Of a DNA stretch of 24,208 nt, positions 1 through 6,495 are shown in pieces (the first letter of the stretch is position 1; each line of letters opens with the position of its first letter). The DNA is from Scatosoma sp045644545 (GTDB lineage Bacteria > Bacillota > Clostridia > Christensenellales > Borkfalkiaceae): the NCBI GenBank assembly GCA_045644545.1, contig JAZRHC010000031.1, positions 1-24,208 of the forward strand, given 5' to 3'. Below the pieces are notes generated by a model. That model did no database searches. It was not told where the DNA came from and was given only the letters and a program-made list of their open reading frames with translations. A program made the translations under genes and the position numbers.

Positions 1-147
1 AAAAAGCTTTTAATCGAAGGCGCGTTGCCGTTAAAGCAGATCGCCGAAACGGTCGGGATCGGGGATTATAATTATTTTTCGCGCCTGTTTAAAAAACGCA
101 CGGGCTACACCCCGACGGAATACCGCAAAAACTTTTGGATATATTAA
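1..147 (+). CDS. AraC-family transcriptional regulator, C-terminal fragment (5' end outside window)
   Basis: The frame is open from the first base and ends at TAA 145-147, giving 48 residues. They are the second helix-turn-helix of an AraC/XylS DNA-binding domain: LKQIAETVGIGDYNYFSRLF followed by KKRTGYTPTEYRKN, which matches the family signature (hydrophobic core, YFSRLFKK, G-x-TP-x-EYR). The gene starts upstream of the window, so the sensor domain and target cannot be judged. A perfect hairpin follows 39 bases after the stop. It is a separate gene from the complete AraC regulator at 4861-5748. Family assignment is firm; function is unknown. Confidence 0.85.
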   Translation, partial: KKLLIEGALPLKQIAETVGIGDYNYFSRLFKKRTGYTPTEYRKNFWIY

Positions 148-186
148 AAAATTTACGCGCGATTAGTTCAATTCTATTCTTAACGA

Positions 187-232
187 AAAAATAACTAAGC
201 GGAAGGAAAACACCTTCCGCTTAGTTATTTTT
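187..232. terminator. Bidirectional intrinsic terminator
   Basis: A perfect 20-bp inverted repeat (187-206 with 213-232) encloses a six-base loop. The ends are A5 on the left and T5 or more on the right, so it forms a U-tailed hairpin on either strand. It lies between the AraC fragment (plus) and the small membrane protein gene (minus), which converge on it. Confidence 0.85.
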
Positions 233-325
233 CTTCTCGTCTATAGGTAGTAGTGGGTGCTATGCTACCACTTACCGAATTTTTAAGCCTTCAAATAAGA
301 ATTTTCTTTCCCTTCTATGGATTAT

Positions 326-781
326 CTATTCTTTAGCCCAATCTATTTTAGACCCGCAGTGATCACATTTCTTTTGTCCGTATGCGATAGGGTTATCACA
401 TATAGAACAAATATATTTTTCTTCTATACTTGTAATACCGTTATCACTATTGCCCTTTAACGCTAACAGTATCTCGTTGTGTCTCCTATTTGCTTCACTG
501 CTCTCAAATTTTTTAATATTAAAGTAATTTAACAACATTGCTCCACTCGACAAAGCTAAAAATCCTAACACGGCGCATAATATTCCACACGCCTTTGCAA
601 TATTATTAGCAGTGTCCGCCGACGCATTTTGTATGCCTGTATAGGCATCTCCTCCATATTTTATATATTCCGTTTTCTCAAATGAAAACCAGCCCAAGCC
701 GACCAATCCCATAAAGAATATTATTCCTCCGATTACCATTATAGTAATAGCAGATTTTCTACCTTTTTCATAAACTTCCAT
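326..781 (-). CDS. Small two-TM membrane protein with C-terminal zinc ribbon, unrecognised
   Basis: Starting at the ATG at 781, which has AGGAGG 8 bases upstream, the product is 151 residues; the frame stays open further upstream but without a ribosome site. Two hydrophobic segments (about residues 11-32 and 65-85) are separated by a polar loop, so the protein should sit in the membrane. The C-terminal tail has CxxC (125/128) and CxxC (139/142) with a GSKIDW ending, a zinc-ribbon/zinc-finger type found at the ends of many small clostridial membrane proteins. Base composition is A+T-rich compared with the sugar operon next door, suggesting acquired DNA. It lies directly downstream of a structured RNA and a terminator (812-1017), so its expression may depend on read-through. 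I do not recognise a family and assign no function. Confidence 0.7.
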   Translation of the reverse strand: MEVYEKGRKSAITIMVIGGIIFFMGLVGLGWFSFEKTEYIKYGGDAYTGIQNASADTANNIAKACGILCAVLGFLALSSGAMLLNYFNIKKFESSEANRRHNEILLALKGNSDNGITSIEEKYICSICDNPIAYGQKKCDHCGSKIDWAKE

Positions 782-811
782 TTTTGAACCTCCTAAAAGT
801 AAAATATAAAT

Positions 812-841
812 AAAAAAGTGCACCCACATAAGAGAGTGCAC
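812..841 (-). terminator. Intrinsic terminator or attenuator upstream of the small membrane protein gene
   Basis: Read on the minus strand, GTGCACTC (841-834) pairs with GGGTGCAC (825-818; one G-U pair) around an 8-base loop, followed at once by six T (817-812). It lies 30 bases ahead of the ATG at 781 and at the 3' end of the candidate structured RNA, so it either ends that RNA or attenuates the gene. Confidence 0.6.
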
Positions 842-1017
842 CGAAAAATGCAAACTCCTATTGTTGCTACACAAATCTCAACTAAATAAAGATTTCTCTT
901 ACATTTGCCAAGTGGAATTTGCATTTTTACCAAATTCATTCTTGACAAATGTACGCAGAGATAGCCCCTTATAAAAAGGAGAGTCATCTTTAAAATAGTC
1001 GATTAAATTTGTGTAGC
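812..1017 (-). ncRNA. Candidate structured RNA of about 200 nt, 6S-RNA-like architecture (or structured leader)
   Basis: On the minus strand a consensus promoter (1052-1024) puts the likely transcription start at about G1017. The RNA would begin GCTACACAAAT, which pairs exactly with ATTTGTGTAGC in the segment 876-864. Inside this closing stem are further pairings (the AAAGAT region near 993-988 with ATCTTT near 893-888). Then comes a wide internal loop whose 5' side holds a small CTCCTT/AAGGGG hairpin, and then an apical helix (952-941 with 912-901, 11 of 12 pairs, plus AAATTC/GAATTT further in). A terminator follows at 841-812. A long imperfect rod with a central bubble and terminal loop, with its 5' end inside the closing stem, is the plan of 6S RNA (ssrS), but I cannot match its conserved bases, and the high A+T content is atypical. 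Alternatives are a regulatory leader for the downstream gene or a MITE-like palindrome. Confidence 0.45.
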
Positions 1018-1023
1018 AAGTAT

Positions 1024-1052
1024 ATTATACACCCATTTCTAGTAAATTGCAA
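1024..1052 (-). promoter_or_regulatory. Sigma-A promoter for the structured RNA
   Basis: On the minus strand TTGCAA (1052-1047), a 17-base spacer and TATAAT (1029-1024). The predicted start, seven bases after the -10, falls at G1017, the first base of the closing stem of the RNA. Confidence 0.7.
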
Positions 1053-1071
1053 CAGAAAAACGAGAAAAAAT

Positions 1072-1110
1072 AAAAATCTATCGCAAAATGTTTATCCACG
1101 ATAGATTTTT
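1072..1110. terminator. Intrinsic terminator of the aldolase operon (bidirectional)
   Basis: AAAAATCTATCG (1072-1083) and CGATAGATTTTT (1099-1110) form a perfect 12-bp stem with a 15-base loop. On the minus strand it lies 67 bases beyond the aldolase stop and is followed by a T-rich run. The 1111-1177 stretch between them shows no other feature. Confidence 0.75.
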
Positions 1111-1177
1111 TCAATTTTGCATTTTCGTTGTTAGGTCACGCGTGTCCTTGCTATCGCACACTCCTTTTTATCCCACA

Positions 1178-2035
1178 TTAATTAAGACCTGCAAAAACTT
1201 TAATCGCTTTTTTCACGTCCTCTTTCATTGCCTGCATCGCTGCGTATTCCACGTCGTGCAAGTAGCTCGTTTTGCCTTCCGCGATCACGGCTTTTGCCGC
1301 CGTGTAGCCCGCTTTCGACATATACGAATAGTAGTTGATCTTGCGGATACCGTTTTCGATCGCCTTTTTAAAGCCTTCGTCGGAAACGCCGCTGCCGCCG
1401 TGCATAACGAGGGGCAAGCCCGTTGCCGCCGCCACGTTTTTCACGACGTCGAAATCCAGCTTGGGTTGCGCCGTGTAGAAGCCGTGCGCCGTGCCGAACG
1501 CGATCGCGAGCGCGTCCACGCCCGTTTTTTCGCAGAAGATCTTGGCTTCGTCGGGGCGGGTGTAGAAATCCTCCGCTTTTATATTCGCGTTCGTTTCTTC
1601 CTTGCTTCCCGCTTCGCCCGTGACGAGCCGTCCAAGCTCCGCTTCCACGCTCACGCCCATCGCGTGAGAAATTTCCGTCACCGATTTGGTCAACGCTTCG
1701 TTTTCCGCATACGGAAGGGCGGACGCGTCGATCATCACCGAAGTGAAGCCGAGGCGGAGCGCCTTATAGATCATATCGAGGGACGTGCCGTGGTCGAGAT
1801 GTACGCACACGGGCACTTTCGCATTCTTCGCCACCGCGACCATCGCGGGGCCGACCATAGAGATATCGTTGTACACGTTATGTACTTCCGCGTGCGCGAT
1901 AATGACGGGCTGATTGAGTTCTTCCGCCGCCGCCACGACCGCTTGCAAGCTATCAAAGCCCGTCGCGTTGAACATACCGATCGCCGTTTTTTGTTGTTCT
2001 GCAATTTTTAAAATTTCTTTTAAGTTTACTAACAT
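1178..2035 (-). CDS. Class II (zinc) ketose-bisphosphate aldolase, atypical C-terminal motif
   Basis: This is a 285-residue class II aldolase, normal length for the FbaA/GatY/KbaY group. Such enzymes cleave fructose- or tagatose-1,6-bisphosphate to two triose phosphates using zinc. Visible landmarks are HLDHG (Asp81 and zinc ligand His82), VEAELG (Glu132), AFGTAHGFY (zinc ligand His184) and MHGGSGV (zinc ligand His212). After GIRKIN, where usual relatives read NV-x-T-x-L (substrate phosphate contacts), this protein reads YYSYMSKAGY, which hints at a different ketose. It is the last gene of the operon; TAA of the kinase and this ATG are separated by one base, and the ribosome site (AAAGGAAAG) lies in the end of the kinase gene, so translation is coupled. 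Aldolase fold and chemistry are secure; the exact substrate (tagatose-, fructose- or another bisphosphate) is not. Confidence 0.88.
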   Translation of the reverse strand: MLVNLKEILKIAEQQKTAIGMFNATGFDSLQAVVAAAEELNQPVIIAHAEVHNVYNDISMVGPAMVAVAKNAKVPVCVHLDHGTSLDMIYKALRLGFTSVMIDASALPYAENEALTKSVTEISHAMGVSVEAELGRLVTGEAGSKEETNANIKAEDFYTRPDEAKIFCEKTGVDALAIAFGTAHGFYTAQPKLDFDVVKNVAAATGLPLVMHGGSGVSDEGFKKAIENGIRKINYYSYMSKAGYTAAKAVIAEGKTSYLHDVEYAAMQAMKEDVKKAIKVFAGLN

Positions 2036-2036
2036 A

Positions 2037-3002
2037 TTATATCACTTTCCTTTTGAGATTTTTGCAAATTTTTTGCATTTCCGACATTTCCTTCACGCCG
2101 CTCGTCGCGTCTGCAACGCACAAAGAAGCGGTCGCCGCGATAGAGCCGTAGCGCAAAATTTCCTCGTCCGAAAGCCCTTCGTGGATCGCCACGAGCGAGC
2201 CCGCGCAAAACGCGTCGCCTGCGCCCGTCGTGCCTTTAATAAAGCCCGCGGGGAGCTCGAAGGAAGGCAGTTTCGTGAGCCTGCCGTTATGATAACAAAG
2301 CCCGAATTCGGGCGTGTGAATAATCACCCGTTCCTTCACTCCTTTTTCGCTGAGCTTGCGCGCAATCAGGGGCAGGTTTTCCTTTTTCGGCTCGATCATC
2401 GCGAGCTTACCCGCCTCCACTTCGTTGATAATCAAATTATCCGTGTAGGGAAGGCAAGGCAGAACGAGGGAATATCTGTCGGAATTTTCGCTTACGAGGT
2501 CGATCGAGGTGGAAATTCCGCGCTTTTGCGCTTCTTTTAAAATTTTGAGCCCGTCGCCCTCGTCCACTTTTTTGGAAAGCAGGAAATACCCAAGGTGAAG
2601 CATTTTCACTTCGAGGGAATCGAAATTTATATCGTCCAACCCAAATTCCGCGCCTGCGCCCGCGTAGCAAAAGAAGGTACGCTGACCGCCCACCACGCTC
2701 ATTACGTCGGTGAAGCTGGTTTTTTCCGATTGGGAAACGACGAAGCCCGAAACGTCCACGCCGTAGCCCGAGAGGACTTTTTTAACGTATTCCCCTTCTT
2801 CGTCCGCGCCGAGCTTGCCGATCGCGAGGACGGGGAGCTCGGGCTTGATATTTTTGATATCCGCCGCCGTGTTCGGCACGCAGCCGCCGACGGAGTTTTT
2901 GATCGCGGAGATCTGCGTCAATTCCCCTGCCGACGGATACGCGGAAAGTTCATAGATTTTATCGACGAGCGTCGTGCCCGCGACGGCTATGCCTTTTCTC
3001 AT
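2037..3002 (-). CDS. PfkB/ribokinase-family sugar (phosphate) kinase
   Basis: From the ATG at 3002 (AAAGGTG just upstream) the product is 321 residues; an in-frame ATG 12 codons earlier would overlap the end of the NagB-like gene and is less likely. PfkB landmarks are the N-terminal sugar-binding SVGGCVPNTA (about 37-46) and the ATP/anion-hole motif TTGAGDAF (258-265) with catalytic Asp263. Members phosphorylate sugars such as fructose 1-phosphate, tagatose 6-phosphate, ribose or 2-keto-3-deoxygluconate using ATP in the cytosol. Its place between a NagB-like isomerase and an aldolase argues for phosphorylating a ketose 6-phosphate at C1 to give the aldolase substrate, the role of LacC or PfkZ. 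It follows the NagB-like stop by 19 bases. The family is sure; the substrate is inferred from context. Confidence 0.85.
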   Translation of the reverse strand: MRKGIAVAGTTLVDKIYELSAYPSAGELTQISAIKNSVGGCVPNTAADIKNIKPELPVLAIGKLGADEEGEYVKKVLSGYGVDVSGFVVSQSEKTSFTDVMSVVGGQRTFFCYAGAGAEFGLDDINFDSLEVKMLHLGYFLLSKKVDEGDGLKILKEAQKRGISTSIDLVSENSDRYSLVLPCLPYTDNLIINEVEAGKLAMIEPKKENLPLIARKLSEKGVKERVIIHTPEFGLCYHNGRLTKLPSFELPAGFIKGTTGAGDAFCAGSLVAIHEGLSDEEILRYGSIAATASLCVADATSGVKEMSEMQKICKNLKRKVI

Positions 3003-3021
3003 AAACACACCTTTCTTGAGC

Positions 3022-3969
3022 TTAGTTACATTCCGCAACGAGCGGTCCTGCGAGCTCTTTCAAGAAGAAGAGCTTGCCCGCGAGCGTGGGAATATAGGAA
3101 GAAGTGATCCAAGGGGTCGCGCCGTAGCGAAGGGTCATCCAAAGGGACATCCCCTGCCATTGCATACCGCGCCCGAGCGTACCGTCCGCGCCGCCGATCG
3201 CGTAGTCCGCTTGCAAGAAGAGCCCGGGACCGATGGTGTTCGCGCGGCAGGGCACGAGCGTCGTTCTCGATTTAAAGCTCGTGAGCGCGTTTTGCTCCAC
3301 CGTTAAGGGGTGAATCTTCGCCGCGATTCTATACGGCTGTTTTTCCCATTCTTCTGCCGTTGCGTAGTCCGCCGCAAAGGTAGGCTCCCAGAACGCGATA
3401 TGGCACATTCTGCCGATACCGTAAACGAGGATCAGCTTCGCGCCTTCTTTTTTGAGCGCCGCGATCTTTTCGGGATAGGTGGGAAGATTTTCTTTGGTGG
3501 CGAAGTTACGCTGATTCTTAGGCACGGTGAGCTCGCCGAGCGGGTTGAAAAGCGCCTGCTCCATCGCGTATTGGAACGCGCCCGAATTATCGGAAGCGAG
3601 GGTGTTGCCTTCGGAGTCTGCCCATTCGTCCATATTGAAGGTGTAGACGTGCTCGCAAGAAACCTTCCATTCTTTGAGGAAATAGACCACCCATTTATAC
3701 ATACCCATAGGTCCTACGGGCAGAATGAACGCGACCTTTTCCTTTCTTTCCTTTGCAAGCTTGATCTGCCGTGCAATTTCGTGCCCCATATACGTTTCGA
3801 ATTCGCCGAGCGAATCGCAAGGAATAGGCGTGAAGCCTTTATTCCAATGCGCTTGGCGTTCCGTGATCTTTTCGGGCGCGTCGATACACGCGTCGATCTT
3901 TTCGAAATCCCAGCCTGCGGGATAGAACCCTTCGAGTGCCGAACCTTTTACCGTTGAATTAAAGTTCAT
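3022..3969 (-). CDS. Divergent NagB-like glucosamine-6-phosphate deaminase/isomerase family protein
   Basis: The 315-residue product (AAGGAG 9 bases before the ATG) resembles glucosamine-6-phosphate deaminase/isomerase: ILPVGPMGMYKWV (82-94, phosphate loop), FNMDEW (111-116, Asp114 equivalent to Asp72 of E. coli NagB), GIGRMCHIAFWEP (184-196) and NTIGPGLFLQAD (244-255). It is longer than classical NagB (about 266), with an added N-terminal 40 residues and a longer C-terminal segment. In NagB the third motif is G-x-G-N-D-G-H-IAFNEP with the triad Asp141/His143/Glu148; here His190 and Glu195 are kept but Asp141 is Met188 and Gly142 is Cys189. Ring opening or substrate choice should therefore differ. 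The gene sits between the PIG-L deacetylase and the PfkB kinase, fitting conversion of a deacetylated amino-sugar phosphate to a ketose phosphate, but deamination is not proven. Confidence 0.8.
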   Translation of the reverse strand: MNFNSTVKGSALEGFYPAGWDFEKIDACIDAPEKITERQAHWNKGFTPIPCDSLGEFETYMGHEIARQIKLAKERKEKVAFILPVGPMGMYKWVVYFLKEWKVSCEHVYTFNMDEWADSEGNTLASDNSGAFQYAMEQALFNPLGELTVPKNQRNFATKENLPTYPEKIAALKKEGAKLILVYGIGRMCHIAFWEPTFAADYATAEEWEKQPYRIAAKIHPLTVEQNALTSFKSRTTLVPCRANTIGPGLFLQADYAIGGADGTLGRGMQWQGMSLWMTLRYGATPWITSSYIPTLAGKLFFLKELAGPLVAECN

Positions 3970-4053
3970 AATTTTTTCTCCTTGTTTTATATATTTTTAT
4001 TTTTCGTTGTAAATGATAGCGCTTCGTTAAGAGCGCAAATTCTCATATTTATT

Positions 4054-4761
4054 TCAAGGCAACAAACGCTTGGTCGTGCCTTTCAAATATACTTGGCATT
4101 GACGGAAGCCTTCCGCATAGTCCGCGCCGCATTGATAGCCGCGATAACGGCTGCACGTTCTCACCATATCGGGGAAATCGATATGATCGTGATCGCGCAT
4201 CCAAACGATCTGCGATTCGTGGCAGTTGAGCATTTCGATTTTTTTATCAATTACGTCGGTGACGTCTACGAATTCCGTCGGATTGAAGTTCACGCCCGCG
4301 AGCGTATCCATATAATAAACGGGTACGAGCCGAGCTGCGCCCTCCGTTTTCACGTGATAGTTGGGAAGAGTCGCCGTGAAGCACGCGTCGAACACCAAAC
4401 GGGAAACCGCCGTGTGGTCGGGCATATAATCGTCGGGCGAATGCGTGATGATAAAATCGGGGTTGACCTTTTTAATCACTTCCACCACTTTATCGCGGGA
4501 TTCTTTGTTGTTGTCGTAGATTTCCAAATCGTCAAATCCGCCCCACATCACTTCAAACCCGCCGAGCGCGCCGCTTCTTTGTGCTTCGCCCGCGCGCATT
4601 ATCCGAAGCTCGTCGGGGGGGATCACTACGTGCCCCAAATTCCCGCTGGACAAATGGCAGACCACCACGCGATCCCCTCTTTGTTTACATTTCAAAAGCG
4701 TACCTGCGCAAGCGATTTCCATATCGTCGGGATGACAGGATATAACTAATACGGTATACAT
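4054..4761 (-). CDS. PIG-L (LmbE) family zinc deacetylase
   Basis: The product is 235 residues, with GGAGGTG 8 bases before the ATG. HPDD (10-13) and PDHTAVS (His116) are the zinc-binding motifs of the PIG-L/LmbE family, which removes N-acetyl groups from GlcNAc-containing small molecules (GlcNAc-PI, MshB, BshB, archaeal diacetylchitobiose deacetylase). There is no signal peptide, so it acts in the cytosol. It is the first gene of the operon; 84 bases separate its stop from the NagB-like ATG, with only a weak 5-bp hairpin and no credible internal promoter. As operon leader it probably supplies the free amine for the NagB-like enzyme. No transporter or NagA-type deacetylase is seen in the window, so PIG-L may replace NagA here. 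The family is firm; the exact substrate is not. Confidence 0.85.
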   Translation of the reverse strand: MYTVLVISCHPDDMEIACAGTLLKCKQRGDRVVVCHLSSGNLGHVVIPPDELRIMRAGEAQRSGALGGFEVMWGGFDDLEIYDNNKESRDKVVEVIKKVNPDFIITHSPDDYMPDHTAVSRLVFDACFTATLPNYHVKTEGAARLVPVYYMDTLAGVNFNPTEFVDVTDVIDKKIEMLNCHESQIVWMRDHDHIDFPDMVRTCSRYRGYQCGADYAEGFRQCQVYLKGTTKRLLP

Positions 4762-4784
4762 AATTTTTTCACCTCCATATTTTG

Positions 4785-4813
4785 ATTATACCCTTTTTTT
4801 GCTTGCATTGGAA
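4785..4813 (-). promoter_or_regulatory. Promoter of the amino-sugar operon (minus strand)
   Basis: On the minus strand TATAAT (4790-4785) lies 23 bases ahead of the PIG-L ATG. The -35 at 17 bases spacing is poor (TTCCAA, 4813-4808), as expected for an activator-dependent promoter, and it overlaps the -35 of the divergent AraC promoter. Confidence 0.55.
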
Positions 4814-4831
4814 TACGAAATCGGTTATAAT
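4803..4831 (+). promoter_or_regulatory. Promoter of the AraC-HAD-lipoprotein operon
   Basis: TTGCAT (4803-4808), a 17-base spacer and TATAAT (4826-4831) lie 29 bases ahead of the regulator ATG. The -35 element overlaps the -35 region of the minus-strand promoter, so binding of the regulator here could control both directions. Confidence 0.7.
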
Positions 4832-4860
4832 ATTTATAAAATCAGACAAAAGGTTTTTTT

Positions 4861-5748
4861 ATGAATGATAATTTTATAAGACACGGCTTTGAAAAAGTGT
4901 TCAAAATCGAAAAGATCATCACGATTTTCTATATGGAATTTTCCAAGGACTTCCGCTACGACGGCGAGCGGCACGATTTTTGGGAAATGGTGTATATCGA
5001 CAAGGGCGAAATGATCTGCACGGCGGATAAGCGGCAATTCGTGTTAAAGGGCGGGGAGCTGACCTTTCACAAGCCCAACGAATTTCACAATCTTTCGGGC
5101 AACGCGCACGCCGCGCCCAACGTTTCCATTTTGACCTTTGAATGTAAAAGCAAGGCAATGAAATATTTCGAGGGCAAGATCATAAGGCTTAGCGCGGAGG
5201 AAAAGGCGCTCCTTTCAATGCTGTTTGAAGAAGGCATTTCCTCCTTCCGTTTGGTGGACGAAAAAAACCCGCTTTTACAGCAGCTCGAAAAGATCGAAAA
5301 CGCGCCGTTTGGCAGCAGTCAAATGACCAAAAACCTTTTGGAAATTTTCCTTATAAAATTACACAGAAATAAGGACGTTTTGCCGAAAAAGAGCCGATAT
5401 AATTATAAGGTGAACGGCGTGGAGATCCCGCACGACGTAAAAGAGATATTAGACGTGCTCGAAGCAAATCTTTATAATAAGCTCGCCGTTTCGGATATTG
5501 CAAAGCAAGTGGGAAAGAGCGTGAGCACGGTGAAAAATTTATTCGCGCTTTATAAGCCGAACGGGATTATGCGATATTACAATTATTTAAAAATCGAAGA
5601 AGCCAAAAAGCTAATACGGGAAGGAAAATATAATTTCACGCAAATCTCCGAGCTTTTGGAATTCGATACGCCGCAGTATTTTTCGGGCTGTTTTCGCCGT
5701 TTTGCGCGGATGTCCCCCTTGGAATATAAAAATTCCATTATTAAATAA
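4861..5748 (+). CDS. AraC-family regulator with cupin-type N-terminal domain
   Basis: The 295-residue protein has the AraC/XylS plan. Residues about 20-100 look like the cupin sensor (FRYDGERHDFWEMVYIDKGE, then GGELTFHKPNEFHNLSG), and residues about 190-295 are the paired helix-turn-helix DNA-binding domain (first helix pair 211-230, SDIAKQVGKSVSTVKNLF; second 259-281; PLEYK ending). A weak AAAGG site precedes the ATG by 7 bases. It is transcribed divergently from the PIG-L/NagB-like/PfkB/aldolase operon across 99 bases with overlapping promoters, so it is the likely regulator of that operon, responding to its sugar or an intermediate. It is followed 29 bases later by the HAD gene. The family is sure; target and ligand are inferred. 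Confidence 0.88.
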   Translation: MNDNFIRHGFEKVFKIEKIITIFYMEFSKDFRYDGERHDFWEMVYIDKGEMICTADKRQFVLKGGELTFHKPNEFHNLSGNAHAAPNVSILTFECKSKAMKYFEGKIIRLSAEEKALLSMLFEEGISSFRLVDEKNPLLQQLEKIENAPFGSSQMTKNLLEIFLIKLHRNKDVLPKKSRYNYKVNGVEIPHDVKEILDVLEANLYNKLAVSDIAKQVGKSVSTVKNLFALYKPNGIMRYYNYLKIEEAKKLIREGKYNFTQISELLEFDTPQYFSGCFRRFARMSPLEYKNSIIK

Positions 5749-5777
5749 CGAAACTTTTTAAAAGAGGTATATAATTT

Positions 5778-6482
5778 ATGATTAAAACCGTTTTATTCGA
5801 TTTGGACGGAACGTTGCTTCCGATGGATCAGGACGCGTTCGTGAAAGACTATTTCGGTCGGCTGGTTAAAAAACTCGCGCCGCACGGCTACGACCCCGAC
5901 GGCACGGTAAAAGCCGTTTGGGCGGGCACGAAAGCAATGATCAAAAACGACGGAAGCGTTTTTAACGAACGGAGGTTCTGGGAAACCTTTCCCGCCTGTA
6001 CGGGCAAGGACGCGCTTGCCGATCTTTATCTTTTCGACGAGTTCTACGAAAAGGACTTCCCCCTCGTTTCCGCTTCCTGCGGGCATACCGAAAAGGCGGC
6101 GCAAGCGATCGCGATCTTAAAGGAAAAGGAAATCGGCGTAGTGCTCGCCACCAACCCTATTTTTCCCGCCGTCGCGACCAAACACCGTATGGCTTGGGCG
6201 GGCGTAAAGCCCGAGGATTTCCTCTACTACACCACTTACGAAAATTCCCGCTATTGTAAACCGAATCCCGCTTATTATCGGGAAATTCTCGAAAACACGG
6301 GCTTGAAAGCGGAGGAATGCTTGATGGTCGGGAACGACGTGGGCGAGGATATGGTCGCGGCGAAGCTGGGTATGCAGGTGTTTTTGTTGACCGACTGCCT
6401 TATCAACCGCACGGGCGAGGATATCGGCGCGTATCCGCACGGCGATTTCGACGCGTTGCTTGCCTTCTTGAAAACGCTTTAA
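5778..6482 (+). CDS. HAD-superfamily hydrolase (Cof/phosphoglycolate phosphatase-like)
   Basis: The 234-residue protein shows all four HAD motifs: FDLDGT (7-12; nucleophile Asp8 and acid/base Asp10), ATNP (124-127; Thr125), Lys161 in KPNPAYY, and GNDVGEDM (185-192; Asp187, Asp191). The insertion between motifs I and II is a helical cap of the C1 type. Such enzymes dephosphorylate small phosphorylated metabolites. AGAGG lies 10 bases ahead of the ATG, and the gene follows the AraC regulator by 29 bases, so it is probably in the same transcript. A role in draining sugar-phosphate intermediates of the divergent operon is possible but only inferred. Confidence 0.85.
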   Translation: MIKTVLFDLDGTLLPMDQDAFVKDYFGRLVKKLAPHGYDPDGTVKAVWAGTKAMIKNDGSVFNERRFWETFPACTGKDALADLYLFDEFYEKDFPLVSASCGHTEKAAQAIAILKEKEIGVVLATNPIFPAVATKHRMAWAGVKPEDFLYYTTYENSRYCKPNPAYYREILENTGLKAEECLMVGNDVGEDMVAAKLGMQVFLLTDCLINRTGEDIGAYPHGDFDALLAFLKTL

Positions 6483-6495
6483 TCAGGAAAAGGAT

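Noticed and set aside
1088..2011. 307-codon plus-strand frame and many other long antisense frames (for example 3310-3957, 12739-13806)
   Set aside because: They lie opposite well-identified genes, are rich in Arg/His, and lack ribosome sites; typical antisense shadows in G+C-rich codons.
3986..4013. Promoter between PIG-L and NagB-like genes (TTTACA-16-TATAAA on the minus strand)
   Set aside because: The predicted start would fall inside the ribosome site of the NagB-like gene, so it is unlikely to be used; co-transcription is simpler.
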